Positions 1 to 9,010 of a DNA stretch of 64,000 nt are shown in pieces. Position 1 is the stretch's first letter; each line of letters begins with the position of its first letter. The DNA comes from Microbacterium terregens (GTDB taxonomy: Bacteria > Pseudomonadota > Alphaproteobacteria > Sphingomonadales > Sphingomonadaceae), in contig NZ_BSEX01000009.1 of NCBI RefSeq assembly GCF_027922045.1, positions 1-64,000 on the forward strand, in the 5' to 3' direction. The notes below the pieces were generated by a model. It made no database searches. It saw only the letters and a program-made list of their open reading frames with translations, and was not told the DNA's origin. The position numbers and the translations under genes were made by a program.

Positions 1-402
1 CAGGGCTGCGAGCATCTGGCCGGTCTGGTTGTTGTCGTCGTCGATCGCCTGCTTGCCGAGGATCACCAGCTGCGGCTGCTCTTCCTCGACCACCTTGGCG
101 AGGAGCTTGGCGACGCCGAGCGGCTCGGGACGCACGTCCGACGTGATGAGGATCGCGCGGTCGGCACCCATGGCGAGTGCGGTGCGCAGCGTGTCCTGCG
201 CCTTGGGCTCGCCGATCGAGACCACCACGACCTCGGTCGCCACGCCCTTTTCCTTGAGGCGGATGGCTTCCTCGACGGCGATCTCGTCAAACGGGTTCAT
301 GCTCATCTTGACGTTGGCGAGGTCGACGCCCGACCCGTCCGCCTTCACCCGCGGCTTCACATTATAGTCAAGCACCCGCTTGACCGGCACCAACAGCTTC
401 AT
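1..402 (-). CDS. etfB: Electron transfer flavoprotein beta subunit (3' end cut by window edge)
   Basis: The first 134 codons are visible; the gene continues past base 1. The protein begins [18 protein letters not shown] and includes FDEIAVEEA and [18 protein letters not shown], all typical of ETF beta. With EtfA it takes electrons from acyl-CoA dehydrogenases and passes them to ETF-ubiquinone oxidoreductase, which fits its place at the end of a beta-oxidation operon. The start ATG overlaps the TGA of the upstream nitronate monooxygenase gene (ATGA), and a GGAGAG stretch lies just upstream, so translational coupling is likely. etfA probably follows outside the window (inference). Confidence 0.93.
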   Translation of the reverse strand, partial: MKLLVPVKRVLDYNVKPRVKADGSGVDLANVKMSMNPFDEIAVEEAIRLKEKGVATEVVVVSIGEPKAQDTLRTALAMGADRAILITSDVRPEPLGVAKLLAKVVEEEQPQLVILGKQAIDDDNNQTGQMLAAL

Positions 403-1304
403 GCTTCTCTCTCCCAAGCACGGGCATAGCCCGCGATCAGATCCGTGCAGATGGCAGCCGCCGGGCGGATGGCGTCGACGGCGCCCACGCCCTGTCCGGC
501 AGACCAGATGGTTTTCCACGCCCGCGCCTCTTCGGCGAGGTCGAGGGTCGGCGTCTCGCCCGGCTGCCAGCCATTGGCCTCCAGGCTGGGACGCAGGAAG
601 TTCGCGCCGACGCCGGTGACGGCGACGGTATGGACGACGTCTGCGGCACAAGAACCGACCATCATCGCCTTTTGCTCCGCACTGGCGAGGCTTTCTTCCG
701 AGGCGATGAAGTGGCTGCCGAGGTAGCCGAAGTCCGCGCCCAGCATCCGCGCGGCGGCGATGTGACGCCCCTCCGACAGGGCGCCGGCAAGCGCCAGCGG
801 CCCGTCGAAGAAGCGGCGGATCTCTGCCACCAGTGCGAAGGGGCTGAGCGTGCCGGCATGGCCGCCGGCGCCCGCCGCCACCGCGATCAGCCCGTCGACG
901 CCCGCCGCCACCGCCTTTTGCGCGTGCCGGGTCGAAATCACGTCGTGGAAGACGAGCCCGCCATAGCCGTGCACCGCGTCGATCACTTCGGGAACAAGGC
1001 CGAGCGACGTGATCACCAGCGGCACGCGGTGGCGAACGATCGCCGCCAGATCGTCCATCAGCCGCGTGTTGCTGCGATGGACGATCAGGTTGACGCCATA
1101 GGGGGCGCTACGATCGTCGAGGGCGGCCTCGATCTCCTCGAGCCAGGCGACGAACCCTTCCGTGGTGCGCTGGTTGAGCGCGGGGAAGGTGCCGACCAGC
1201 CCCGCCCGGCAGCAGGCGGTGACCAGTGCCGGGCCGGAGATCAGGAACATCGGCGCGACGATCGCGGGTATCGCGAGCCGGTGTTCCCAGGCGGGGGGCA
1301 TCAT
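399..1304 (-). CDS. Nitronate monooxygenase family flavoprotein
   Basis: A 301-residue FMN-dependent TIM-barrel protein of the nitronate monooxygenase / 2-nitropropane dioxygenase family. The N-terminus [17 protein letters not shown] and the central [16 protein letters not shown] (flavin-binding GGHxG with the family's conserved His) support this. The frame is open further upstream, but the tandem ATG at 1304/1301 follows a GAGGGGG ribosome site and clears the end of the acyl-CoA dehydrogenase gene by 13 bases. It overlaps etfB by four bases (ATGA). The family oxidises alkyl nitronates. Its real substrate here is unknown; the operon suggests flavin-linked acyl metabolism. Confidence 0.85.
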   Translation of the reverse strand: MMPPAWEHRLAIPAIVAPMFLISGPALVTACCRAGLVGTFPALNQRTTEGFVAWLEEIEAALDDRSAPYGVNLIVHRSNTRLMDDLAAIVRHRVPLVITSLGLVPEVIDAVHGYGGLVFHDVISTRHAQKAVAAGVDGLIAVAAGAGGHAGTLSPFALVAEIRRFFDGPLALAGALSEGRHIAAARMLGADFGYLGSHFIASEESLASAEQKAMMVGSCAADVVHTVAVTGVGANFLRPSLEANGWQPGETPTLDLAEEARAWKTIWSAGQGVGAVDAIRPAAAICTDLIAGYARAWEREA

Positions 1305-1317
1305 CGCGTCAGCCCCC

Positions 1318-3108
1318 TCAGAAGGCGTCCTCGGCGAGCGCCATCGTCGAGCGCTTGCCGGACTTGATCGCCAGGAAGGCGGCGGTCGCCTGCGGCAGGA
1401 TGCGGTCGAAGAAGAAGCCGGCGGTGGCGATTTTCGCCTTGTAGAAGCCGGCTTCGTCGGTCCCGTCGGCAAGCTTCTGGTGGGCAATGCGTGCGGCCTT
1501 CAGGAAGCAATAGCCCATGCCGACCAGGCCCAGCAGGCGCAGATAGTCGGTGGCGGCTGCACCCGCTTCCTCCGGGTCCTTCATGCCGCGTTGTGCGATC
1601 ATGCCGGTGGCGAGCTGGAGCGCGCCGAACGCCTGGCGCAGGCCCTGCGCCATCGGCTTGATCGCCTCTTCCCCTTCATGCGTGTCGAGGAAGTTCGACA
1701 CCGGGTGGAAGAAGGCGCGCAGGTTGCGGCCCATGCGGGCCGGCATCTTGCGGCCGACGAGGTCGAGCGCCTGGATGCCGTTGGTGCCTTCGTAGATCAT
1801 CGCGATCCGGGCATCGCGGACATACTGCTCGACGCCATGCTCGCGGATGTACCCATGGCCGCCATACGTCTGCACCGCGAGGTTCGCCGACTCATAGCCG
1901 AGGTCGGTGAACAGCGCCTTCACGACCGGCGTCATCAGGGCGATGAAGTCGGTGGCGCGGGCGCGGACTTCCGGATCGGCCGAGGCTTTCTCCGCATCGA
2001 GCGCACGGCTGACCCAGCCGCCGAGCGCGCGGCACCCTTCCGTATAGACGCGCGCCGTCATCAGCATGCGGCGGACGTCGGGGTGGACGATGATCGGGTC
2101 GGCGGGAAGGTCGGGGCGCTTGGCACCGCCCAGCGCACGACCCTGCAGGCGCTCGCGCGCATAAGCGACGGCGCTCTGGTAGGCGGCCTCACCGATGCCC
2201 AGGCCCTGCACGCCGACCGACACGCGCTCGGTGTTCATCATCGTGAACATCGCCGCCATGCCCTTGTGCGGCTCGCCGACCAGCCAGCCCACGGAGTCGT
2301 CGAAGTTCATCTGGCAGGTGGCGGACGCCTTCATGCCCATCTTGTGCTCGATGCCGGCGACGGTGACGCCATTGGCATTGCCGAGCGAGCCGTCGGCGTT
2401 GGGAACGAACTTGGGCACCAGAAACAGGCTGATGCCCTTCACGCCCGGAGGTGCGTCCGGCATGCGGGCGAGCACCAGGTGGACGACGTTGTCGGTCAGG
2501 TCGTGGTCGCCGGCCGAGATGAAGATCTTCGAGCCGGTGACGCGGTAGCTGCCGTCCTCCTGCGGCACCGCGCGGGTGCGCAGCAGGCCCAGGTCGGTGC
2601 CGCAATGCGATTCCGTCAGACACATCGTACCCGACCATTCGCCCGACACCATCTTGGGCAGATAGGCCTGCTTGAGGTCTTCGGAGCCGTGGTCCTGCAG
2701 CGCGGTGGTCGCGCCGTGGGTAAGGCCGGGATAGAGGCTGAACGACACGTTGGTCGCGCAGATCATTTCCTCGACCAGCTTGTTGATCGATTCCGGCAGT
2801 CCCTGGCCACCCCATTGCGGGTCCGAGGCAAGCGCTGCCCAGCCGGCTTCGCGGAACTGGTCGTAGGCCTGCTTGAAGCCGGCGGGCGTGCGGACGACGC
2901 CGTTCTCGATCCGGCAGCCCTCGATATCGCCGGGGGCGTTCAGCGGCAGCAGGATTTCCTGCGCCATGCGGGCGGCTTCCTCGAGCACCGCGTCGAGCAG
3001 GTCGGGGGTGAATTCGGCGTGGGCGGCGAGATCGCCGAACCCGTCGTCGCCGTGCAGTTCGTGCAGCACGAAGCGCATGTCGCGCAGCGGGGCTTCGTAG
3101 ACTTGCAT
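1318..3108 (-). CDS. Acyl-CoA dehydrogenase (long form with C-terminal extension)
   Basis: A 596-residue FAD enzyme that introduces the alpha-beta double bond in acyl-CoA and donates electrons to ETF. It has the N-terminal helical domain, the middle beta domain (TMCLTESHCGTDLG, about residues 161-174) and the C-terminal domain with the catalytic base Glu440 in MIYEGTNGIQAL. The extra C-terminal 130 residues are typical of the long DmdC/FadE-like subfamily, not of the roughly 390-residue short-chain enzymes. The start at 3108 follows AAGGAG at good spacing. It lies 44 bases after the HAD/ECH gene in the same operon. Chain-length preference cannot be read from the sequence. Confidence 0.93.
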   Translation of the reverse strand: MQVYEAPLRDMRFVLHELHGDDGFGDLAAHAEFTPDLLDAVLEEAARMAQEILLPLNAPGDIEGCRIENGVVRTPAGFKQAYDQFREAGWAALASDPQWGGQGLPESINKLVEEMICATNVSFSLYPGLTHGATTALQDHGSEDLKQAYLPKMVSGEWSGTMCLTESHCGTDLGLLRTRAVPQEDGSYRVTGSKIFISAGDHDLTDNVVHLVLARMPDAPPGVKGISLFLVPKFVPNADGSLGNANGVTVAGIEHKMGMKASATCQMNFDDSVGWLVGEPHKGMAAMFTMMNTERVSVGVQGLGIGEAAYQSAVAYARERLQGRALGGAKRPDLPADPIIVHPDVRRMLMTARVYTEGCRALGGWVSRALDAEKASADPEVRARATDFIALMTPVVKALFTDLGYESANLAVQTYGGHGYIREHGVEQYVRDARIAMIYEGTNGIQALDLVGRKMPARMGRNLRAFFHPVSNFLDTHEGEEAIKPMAQGLRQAFGALQLATGMIAQRGMKDPEEAGAAATDYLRLLGLVGMGYCFLKAARIAHQKLADGTDEAGFYKAKIATAGFFFDRILPQATAAFLAIKSGKRSTMALAEDAF

Positions 3109-3152
3109 GTCGATCTCCTTTCCGGCCGGGTGCCAGGCACCCGGCGGCAAAA

Positions 3153-5474
3153 TCAGTTGCGCAGCGGCTTGCCGGTTTCGAGCATCTGCTCGACGCGGGC
3201 GACCGTGCGGCTATCGTGGACGCGGGTCATGAAGCCCTTGACCTCCAGCTTGAGGAGATCCGCTTCCTTGACCGTATCGACCAGATCGGCCTCGCCGCCG
3301 GTGAGCACTTCGGCGAGGCTGTCCGACACGACCAGGTCGTAGTCGGTGGCGATGCCGCGCTTGTGGAAGCTGTCCGCCGCCATGCGCAGCGCCAGGCGGC
3401 CGCTGGCGCCGGGCAGCTTGAACTCGGGCGGGGCCGGCGGGGTGTAGCCGTCGACCAGCGACAGCGCCTTGGCCTTGGCATCGGCGAGCAGCCGGCTGCG
3501 GTTCATGGTGATGCCGTCCTTGGCGCGGAGGAACATCAGTTCCTTCGCCTCGGCCGCCGACTTCGACACGGTCGCGGTGCTGACCGTCTCGAACACCTTG
3601 GCCACCGCCGGCATCGGGCCCTTGGGAAGCTGGCCCGACTGCTGCCAGCGGTCGATCATCTCGCCATTGCCGCCCCAGCCCGGGATCAGGCCGACGCCGG
3701 TCTCGACCAGGCCGATATAGGTCTCGGCATGGGCCTGGACCGCATCGGCGTGGAGCACGATCTCGCAGCCGCCGCCCAGCGCCATGCCCGCAGGCGCGGC
3801 AACGACGGGGAAGGGGGCGTACTTCAACGCCTTGAGCGCCTGCTGCCCGGCCACGACCAGCGTCTGCACCTCGCCATAGGCGGCGATGTTGAGCGCGAAG
3901 AGCGCGAGGCCCAGGTTCGCACCGGCCGAGAAATGACTGCCGTCGTTGTAGATCACCAGCGCCTTGAAGCGATCCTTGACGATCGGGATCGCCTGCTGGA
4001 TCAGCTTCATGACCTCGCCGTCGAGCGCGTTCATCTTGCCGGTGAACTCGATGCAGGCGACGCCGTCACCCACGTCCCAGAGTGCTGCCGAGCCGGTCTT
4101 GGCGAGCGGTTCGCCGGCCCGCTTGACGTCCTCGAGCATCAGCACGCCTTCGGGGCGGACGATGTCGTGGTACGCGCCGTCGAGGCCGAAATACTGGCGC
4201 TTGCCGCCTTCGATCCGGTAGAAGCTGCCGCTTCCGACCTGCTCCAGCAGTGCCGGGACCGGGCGGTTCTCGGCCTTCAGCCGCTCGACCAGCTTGGCAG
4301 CACCAATGCGGTCGACCAGCTCGAACGGGCCGAACTTCCAGTTGTAGCCGAGCTTCATCGCGTCATCGATCGCGACGATGTTGTCGGCCGCTTCCGGCAC
4401 CAGCATGGCAGCGTAGCTCAGCACATGGCTGAGCACCGTCCAGGCATAGTCGCCGACCTTGCCCTTGGCGCCGAGCAGCTTGCCCAGATCCCGGTCGGCG
4501 CCCGAGGGCAGCGACGCAGGCTTGCGGCTGTCGCGGTACTCCCCGGTGACGAGGTCGATCGACTGCTTGACCTTGCCGCCGTTCGAACGGTCGAGGCGAT
4601 AGAAGCCGCCCTTGCCCTTACGACCGGTATAGCCTTCCGCGATCATGCGATCGACGAGGGGCAGCGGGCGCACGGTGTCGAAATAGGGATCGCCCTGCGG
4701 CAGCGTGGCCGTCAGGCTCTTGGACAGGAGCGGCATCAGGTCGACGCCGACGAGGTCGATCAGGCCGAAGATGCCGGTTTTGGGCACGCCCATCGGCTTG
4801 CCGCCGATCTGGTCGGCTTCCTCGACGGTGAGGCCCAGGTCCATCGCCGCGTTGATCGCGACCGCCAGCCAATAGGTGCCGACGCGATTGGCGATGAAGC
4901 CGGGCGTGTCGTGCGCCGGGACGACCGTCTTGCCCAGGCTGCGGTCGGCGAAGTCCGACACGCGCGCGACCAGCTCGGGATCGCTGTCGGGGCCGGCGAC
5001 GACCTCGATCAGCCGCATGTAGCGCGGCGGATTGAAGAAGTGGGTGATGAGGAAATCGCGGCGGAACTGGTCCGAGCGTCCCTCGACCAGCTGGCCGAGC
5101 GGGATGGTGGAGGTGTTCGACGACACCGCCGTGCCGGGGCGCTTCGCCGCCTCGATCCTGGCATAGAGGCTCTGCTTGAGGTCGAGCCGCTCGACGATCG
5201 CCTCGATCACCCAGTCGCACTCGGCGATGCGATCGAGATGGTCGTCGATGTTGCCGGTCTCGACCAGCTTGGCCGCACGCTTCGACATGAAGGGGGCGGG
5301 GTCGGTCTTGAGCAGCTTGGCGACCGCACCCTCGGCCACCGCATTGCGGTTCGCCTCGTCGCGGACGATGTCGAGCAGCAGCACCGGCACGCCGGCGTTG
5401 GCGACCTGGGCGGCGATGCCGGCACCCATGGTGCCGGCGCCGATCACGCAGACCTTACGGATGGGCTCGCTCAT
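3153..5474 (-). CDS. 3-hydroxyacyl-CoA dehydrogenase / enoyl-CoA hydratase fusion (HAD first)
   Basis: A 773-residue bifunctional beta-oxidation enzyme. The NAD-binding motif IGAGTMGAGIAAQ is at residues 11-23, followed by the HAD C-terminal domains (TPGFIANRVG). A crotonase domain comes after about residue 480, with SHFSAGANLGL, GGGCE and LVETGVGLIPGWGG, so both Glu residues used by hydratases are present. The order HAD then ECH is the reverse of E. coli FadB/FadJ and resembles Bacillus FadN. The start ATG overlaps the thiolase TGA (ATGA). It hydrates enoyl-CoA and oxidises the 3-hydroxyacyl product, feeding the thiolase encoded just upstream. Confidence 0.93.
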   Translation of the reverse strand: MSEPIRKVCVIGAGTMGAGIAAQVANAGVPVLLLDIVRDEANRNAVAEGAVAKLLKTDPAPFMSKRAAKLVETGNIDDHLDRIAECDWVIEAIVERLDLKQSLYARIEAAKRPGTAVSSNTSTIPLGQLVEGRSDQFRRDFLITHFFNPPRYMRLIEVVAGPDSDPELVARVSDFADRSLGKTVVPAHDTPGFIANRVGTYWLAVAINAAMDLGLTVEEADQIGGKPMGVPKTGIFGLIDLVGVDLMPLLSKSLTATLPQGDPYFDTVRPLPLVDRMIAEGYTGRKGKGGFYRLDRSNGGKVKQSIDLVTGEYRDSRKPASLPSGADRDLGKLLGAKGKVGDYAWTVLSHVLSYAAMLVPEAADNIVAIDDAMKLGYNWKFGPFELVDRIGAAKLVERLKAENRPVPALLEQVGSGSFYRIEGGKRQYFGLDGAYHDIVRPEGVLMLEDVKRAGEPLAKTGSAALWDVGDGVACIEFTGKMNALDGEVMKLIQQAIPIVKDRFKALVIYNDGSHFSAGANLGLALFALNIAAYGEVQTLVVAGQQALKALKYAPFPVVAAPAGMALGGGCEIVLHADAVQAHAETYIGLVETGVGLIPGWGGNGEMIDRWQQSGQLPKGPMPAVAKVFETVSTATVSKSAAEAKELMFLRAKDGITMNRSRLLADAKAKALSLVDGYTPPAPPEFKLPGASGRLALRMAADSFHKRGIATDYDLVVSDSLAEVLTGGEADLVDTVKEADLLKLEVKGFMTRVHDSRTVARVEQMLETGKPLRN

Positions 5475-6610
5475 TCGGCTGCCTCCAGCAGGGTGGCGAT
5501 GCCCTGGCCGCCGCCGATGCACTGGGTGGCGAGCGCATACTTGCCGCCTTCACGCTTCAGCAGCGACGCGGCCTTGCCGACGATGCGTGCGCCGGTGGCG
5601 CCGAGCGGGTGACCGATCGCGATCGCGCCGCCGTCGATGTTCACCTTGGCGGTATCCAGGCCGAGGTCGTGGATGCAGGCGAGCGCCTGGCTGGCGAAGG
5701 CCTCGTTGATCTCGATGACGTCAAGCGCGTTGGCGTCGACGTTGCCGCGCTCCAGCGCCTTGCGCGAGGCACCGATGGGGCCGAGGCCCATGACCTCGGG
5801 CTCCAGGCCGGAGATGCCGACCGTCTTCAGCCGGGCGAGGATCGGCAGGCCGTGGGCGCGGGCATAGTCCTCGCTGGTGACGAGCACGGCGGCCGCGCCG
5901 TCGGTGAGCGGCGAGGAGGTGCCGGCGGTGACCGAGCCTTCCTTGTCGAACGCGGGCTTCAGGCCGGCCAGGCCCTCTGCGGTCGTGTCGGGGCGGACGG
6001 TGCCGTCTTCGCTCACGACGCCGTTCTTGGTCTGGATCGGCACGATCTCGTCATTGAGGCGACCGCCGGCCTGCGCGGCGGCAGCCTTCTTCTGGCTGTC
6101 GACCGCAAAGGCTTCCTGGGTCTCGCGGGTGATCTGGTACTTGGTGGCGACGCGCTCGGCGGTCTCGCCCATGCCCATGTAGGCGCCCGGCATCTTCTCT
6201 GCGAGCGCGGGGTTGGGGAGGGGGTTGTAGCCCATCATCGGCACGCGGCTCATCGATTCGACACCCGCGCAGATGAAGACTTCGCCCGCGCCGATCTGGA
6301 TCTGGCCCATGGCGATATGGATCGAGCTCATGGAGGAACCGCAGAAGCGGTTCACGGTCATGCCGCCGACCGACAGCGGCAGGTCGCCGAGCAGGCCGAC
6401 CAGGCGCGCGACGTTCATGCCCTGCTCGCCTTCCGGGAAGGCGCAGCCGACGATCAGGTCCTCGATATCCTTGGGATCGACGCCCGTGCGGTCGATCAGG
6501 CCGCGAATCACCTGGGCGGCCAGGTCGTCCGGGCGAACCCGGGCCAGCGCACCCTTGTGCGCGGGATGAAAGGGAGAACGGGCATAGCCCGCGATCACGA
6601 CGCTCTTCAT
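5471..6610 (-). CDS. fadA: Acetyl-CoA acyltransferase (thiolase)
   Basis: A 379-residue thiolase. The acyl-accepting Cys90 lies in VNRFCGSSMSSIH. The C-terminal motifs GGAIAIGHPLGATGARI (His) and ATQCIGGGQG (second catalytic Cys) are intact. A degradative 3-ketoacyl-CoA thiolase fits the operon with HAD/ECH, acyl-CoA dehydrogenase and etfB. The start at 6610 is preferred over an in-frame ATG at 6637 because AGAGGA sits just before it. It is the first gene of the minus-strand operon and faces the acyl-CoA ligase gene across about 230 bases. The symbol is by function; an acetoacetyl-CoA thiolase role is possible. Confidence 0.9.
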   Translation of the reverse strand: MKSVVIAGYARSPFHPAHKGALARVRPDDLAAQVIRGLIDRTGVDPKDIEDLIVGCAFPEGEQGMNVARLVGLLGDLPLSVGGMTVNRFCGSSMSSIHIAMGQIQIGAGEVFICAGVESMSRVPMMGYNPLPNPALAEKMPGAYMGMGETAERVATKYQITRETQEAFAVDSQKKAAAAQAGGRLNDEIVPIQTKNGVVSEDGTVRPDTTAEGLAGLKPAFDKEGSVTAGTSSPLTDGAAAVLVTSEDYARAHGLPILARLKTVGISGLEPEVMGLGPIGASRKALERGNVDANALDVIEINEAFASQALACIHDLGLDTAKVNIDGGAIAIGHPLGATGARIVGKAASLLKREGGKYALATQCIGGGQGIATLLEAAE

Positions 6611-6658
6611 CTCAATCCTCTCCGAGGCTTCGGGCATCCTAACGGCACCTTTCGTTCC

Positions 6659-6687
6659 TAATGGTGCGAGATTTCCCTATACGTCAA
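6659..6687 (-). promoter_or_regulatory. Candidate sigma-70 promoter of the beta-oxidation operon
   Basis: On the minus strand TTGACG (6687-6682) is followed after 17 bases by CCATTA (6664-6659), about 50 bases before the thiolase start. The -35 match is good and the -10 match poor. MerR regulators act on promoters like this, and a merR gene lies in the divergent unit, but I could not find a clean 18-20 bp dyad between the boxes. Confidence 0.3.
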
Positions 6688-6838
6688 CCGATTTCTGTTT
6701 AAGGTAGGAACAGGCGCCGACATGTCGAGAGCCCGCGTGAAAGCGAGTCCGACGGAACGAGAGCAGGCGGCGCCGGAGAGGAGGCAAAGGCCGCATGTGC
6801 AGTTTGACGCAGCCCCATTGGATGCTGGAGCACGCCCG

Positions 6839-8530
6839 ATGAGCGCGGCGATGCCCGTGACCGAGCGCGCCCCCGCCGGCGCGGTGCCGGCAAAGATCGA
6901 GCCCCGGCTGATCCCGACCCTGCTGGCGCGAGCGACGTCGCAATATCCGCAGCGCACCGCCATTGATTTCCTGGGCCGCACCTGGACCTATGCCGAGATC
7001 GGCGAGCAGGTGGAGCGTGCCGCCCGCGGTCTGCAGGACCTGGGCGTCCGCCCCGGCACGCGCGTCGGCCTCTGCCTGCCCAACACGCCTTATTATGTGA
7101 TCGCCTATTTCGCGGTGCTGAAGATCGGCGCGGTCGTGGTGGCGATGAACCCGCTCTACGTGGAGCGGGAACTGCACCACCTGCTGGTCGACTCCGGCGC
7201 CGAGGTGGTGATCGTGCCGGACCTAGTCGCGATCCACGACAAGCTGCTCGCCGCCTGCGCGGGGACCGAGGTGCGCCATGTGGTGGCCGCTTCGCTCGCC
7301 GACGTGCTGCCCTGGGCCAAGTCGATCGGCTTGCGCCTGTTCAAGCGCCGCGAACTCGCGCGCATCGGCAGCGATCCCCGGCACGTCCGCTGGAGCCGGC
7401 TGGTGTCGAACAACGCCGCGCCCGATCCGGTCGCCCAATCCCCGAGCGATCTGGCGGTGCTCCAATATACCGGCGGAACCACCGGCGAGCCCAAGGGGGC
7501 GATGCTCAGCCACGCGAACCTCACCGCCAACAGCCAGCAGATGGTGCTTCACGTCGGCCGCCCGCCGGACCAGCAGGAGCGCACGCTGGGCGTGCTGCCG
7601 CTGTTCCACGTCTTCGCGCTGACCACGGTGCTCAACTATTCGGTCGAGACCGCGGCCGAGATGATCCTGTTGCCGCGCTTCGAGATGGACCAGTTCCTGG
7701 CCACGTTGAAGCGGACGCGCCCGACCCAGATCTTTGCGGTGCCGACCATCTACAATGCGGTGAACCAGCTGGCCGAGAGCCGGGTGCCGCGGCTCGATTT
7801 CTGCCACACCTGTATCTCGGGCGGCGCGCCCCTGCCGCTGGAGGTGCGCCAAGCGTTCGAGGAGCGCACCGGCTGCCGCGTGGTGGAGGGCTATGGCCTC
7901 TCCGAAGCGTCGCCGATCATCGCCTGCAACCCGCTCAACGGCGGCGTGGTGAAGAGCAACAGCACCGGCCCGGCGTTTCCCGGCACCGTGCTGGAGATCC
8001 GCGACCTGATCGACCCCAGCAAGCTGATGCCGCAGGGCGAGCGTGGCGAGGTGTGCGTGCGCGGGCCGCAGGTGATGATGGGTTATTGGCAGCGGCCGGA
8101 CGCGACCGAGGAGTGCTTCATCGACGGCGCGCTGCGCACGGGCGACGTCGGCTATTTCGACGCTGACGGCTATCTCTTCCTGGTCGACCGGATAAAGGAC
8201 ATGCTGCTGTGCGGCGGCTACAACGTCTATCCGCGAGTCATCGAGGAGGCCCTGTATGAACATCCGGCAGTGGCCGAAGCGGTGGTGATCGGATTGCCGG
8301 ACCGGTATCGCGGCCAGGCACCCAAGGCGTTCGTGACCTTGCGGCCGGGCCATGAAGCGAGCGTCGAGGAGCTCTGCGGGTTCCTGCGCGGGCGGATCAG
8401 CAAGATCGAGATGCCGCGCGAGGTCGAGATCCGGGAGGCCCTCCCCAAGACGCTGATCGGCAAGCTTTCCAAGAAGGAGCTGGTTGCCGAGGAACGCGCC
8501 AAGGCCGAGCAGGCGGGCGCGGCCGCATGA
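6839..8530 (+). CDS. fadD: Long-chain fatty-acid--CoA ligase (AMP-forming)
   Basis: A 563-residue adenylate-forming enzyme that activates fatty acids to acyl-CoA. The AMP/ATP P-loop motif YTGGTTGEPKGAMLSH, the core VEGYGLSEASP and the hinge motif LFLVDRIKDMLLCGGYNVYP are all present, with the C-terminal lysine in LPKTLIGKLSKKEL. The start at 6839 has GGAG upstream; the frame is open further up to 6722 but with no better ribosome site. It is transcribed away from the beta-oxidation operon and overlaps the merR gene by ATGA. It supplies the substrate for that operon. The symbol is by family; acyl length is not determined. Confidence 0.9.
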   Translation: MSAAMPVTERAPAGAVPAKIEPRLIPTLLARATSQYPQRTAIDFLGRTWTYAEIGEQVERAARGLQDLGVRPGTRVGLCLPNTPYYVIAYFAVLKIGAVVVAMNPLYVERELHHLLVDSGAEVVIVPDLVAIHDKLLAACAGTEVRHVVAASLADVLPWAKSIGLRLFKRRELARIGSDPRHVRWSRLVSNNAAPDPVAQSPSDLAVLQYTGGTTGEPKGAMLSHANLTANSQQMVLHVGRPPDQQERTLGVLPLFHVFALTTVLNYSVETAAEMILLPRFEMDQFLATLKRTRPTQIFAVPTIYNAVNQLAESRVPRLDFCHTCISGGAPLPLEVRQAFEERTGCRVVEGYGLSEASPIIACNPLNGGVVKSNSTGPAFPGTVLEIRDLIDPSKLMPQGERGEVCVRGPQVMMGYWQRPDATEECFIDGALRTGDVGYFDADGYLFLVDRIKDMLLCGGYNVYPRVIEEALYEHPAVAEAVVIGLPDRYRGQAPKAFVTLRPGHEASVEELCGFLRGRISKIEMPREVEIREALPKTLIGKLSKKELVAEERAKAEQAGAAA

Positions 8531-8982
8531 GGCGCGCGGCATCCCTGCGCCAGGCGGATCACCCTGCCGAGCCAGAGGACGACGAGCAGCTGTCGGGCAT
8601 CCAGGAGGTGTCGGCGGAGCTTGGCGTCACGATGCGGACGCTGCGCTTCTACGAGGATCAGGGCCTCATCGAGCCGCGCCGCGTCGGCACCACGCGCATC
8701 TATACCCGGCGCGAAGTGGCGCGGATGCAGCTGATCCTGCGCGGCAAGCGGCTGGGCTTCTCGATCCGCGAGATCAAGGAGTTCCTGGACCTCTACGACG
8801 CCGACCCGCAGCACCACGAGCAGATGCGCCAGCTGGCCCTGCGGGTCCACGACCGCATCCAGCGGCTGCGCCGGCAGAAGCAGGCGCTGGAGGAGACGCT
8901 GGGCGAACTGGAGCAGATCGAGCGCGAGGCGCTGGAGCGCCTGCCACCGGGCGTGCGGCCTGCGATCGAGGGGCTGTCGTAG
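8527..8982 (+). CDS. MerR-family transcriptional regulator, probably of fatty-acid or branched-chain catabolism
   Basis: A 151-residue one-domain regulator. The winged HTH runs from about residue 24 to 95 (IQEVSAELGVTMRTLRFYED, then GFSIREIKEFLDLY), followed by a dimerising coiled coil of about 50 residues. No C-terminal cysteines or effector domain are visible, so a metal sensor is unlikely. The start overlaps the ligase stop (ATGA), so the two are co-expressed. MerR proteins of the LiuR type control acyl-CoA and leucine breakdown in other proteobacteria; by position this one likely controls the divergent beta-oxidation operon (inference). A run of ten G begins at the last base of its stop codon. 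Confidence 0.85.
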   Translation: MRRAASLRQADHPAEPEDDEQLSGIQEVSAELGVTMRTLRFYEDQGLIEPRRVGTTRIYTRREVARMQLILRGKRLGFSIREIKEFLDLYDADPQHHEQMRQLALRVHDRIQRLRRQKQALEETLGELEQIEREALERLPPGVRPAIEGLS

Positions 8983-9010
8983 GGGGGGGGGCGGCGGAGC
9001 GCGCGTGTTC

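Noticed and set aside
1162..3342. Long open frame on the plus strand opposite the acyl-CoA dehydrogenase gene (and similar long antisense frames elsewhere)
   Set aside because: Antisense frames stay open by chance in very GC-rich coding DNA; the translated sequences are low-complexity and His/Arg/Ala-rich with no domains.
6659..6838. MerR operator between the two fatty-acid operons
   Set aside because: No clear 18-20 bp dyad could be found by eye; only a weak promoter candidate is reported.
8982..8991. Run of ten G as a phase-variable tract
   Set aside because: It starts at the last base of the merR stop codon and is not in a promoter spacer or coding frame that I can see.
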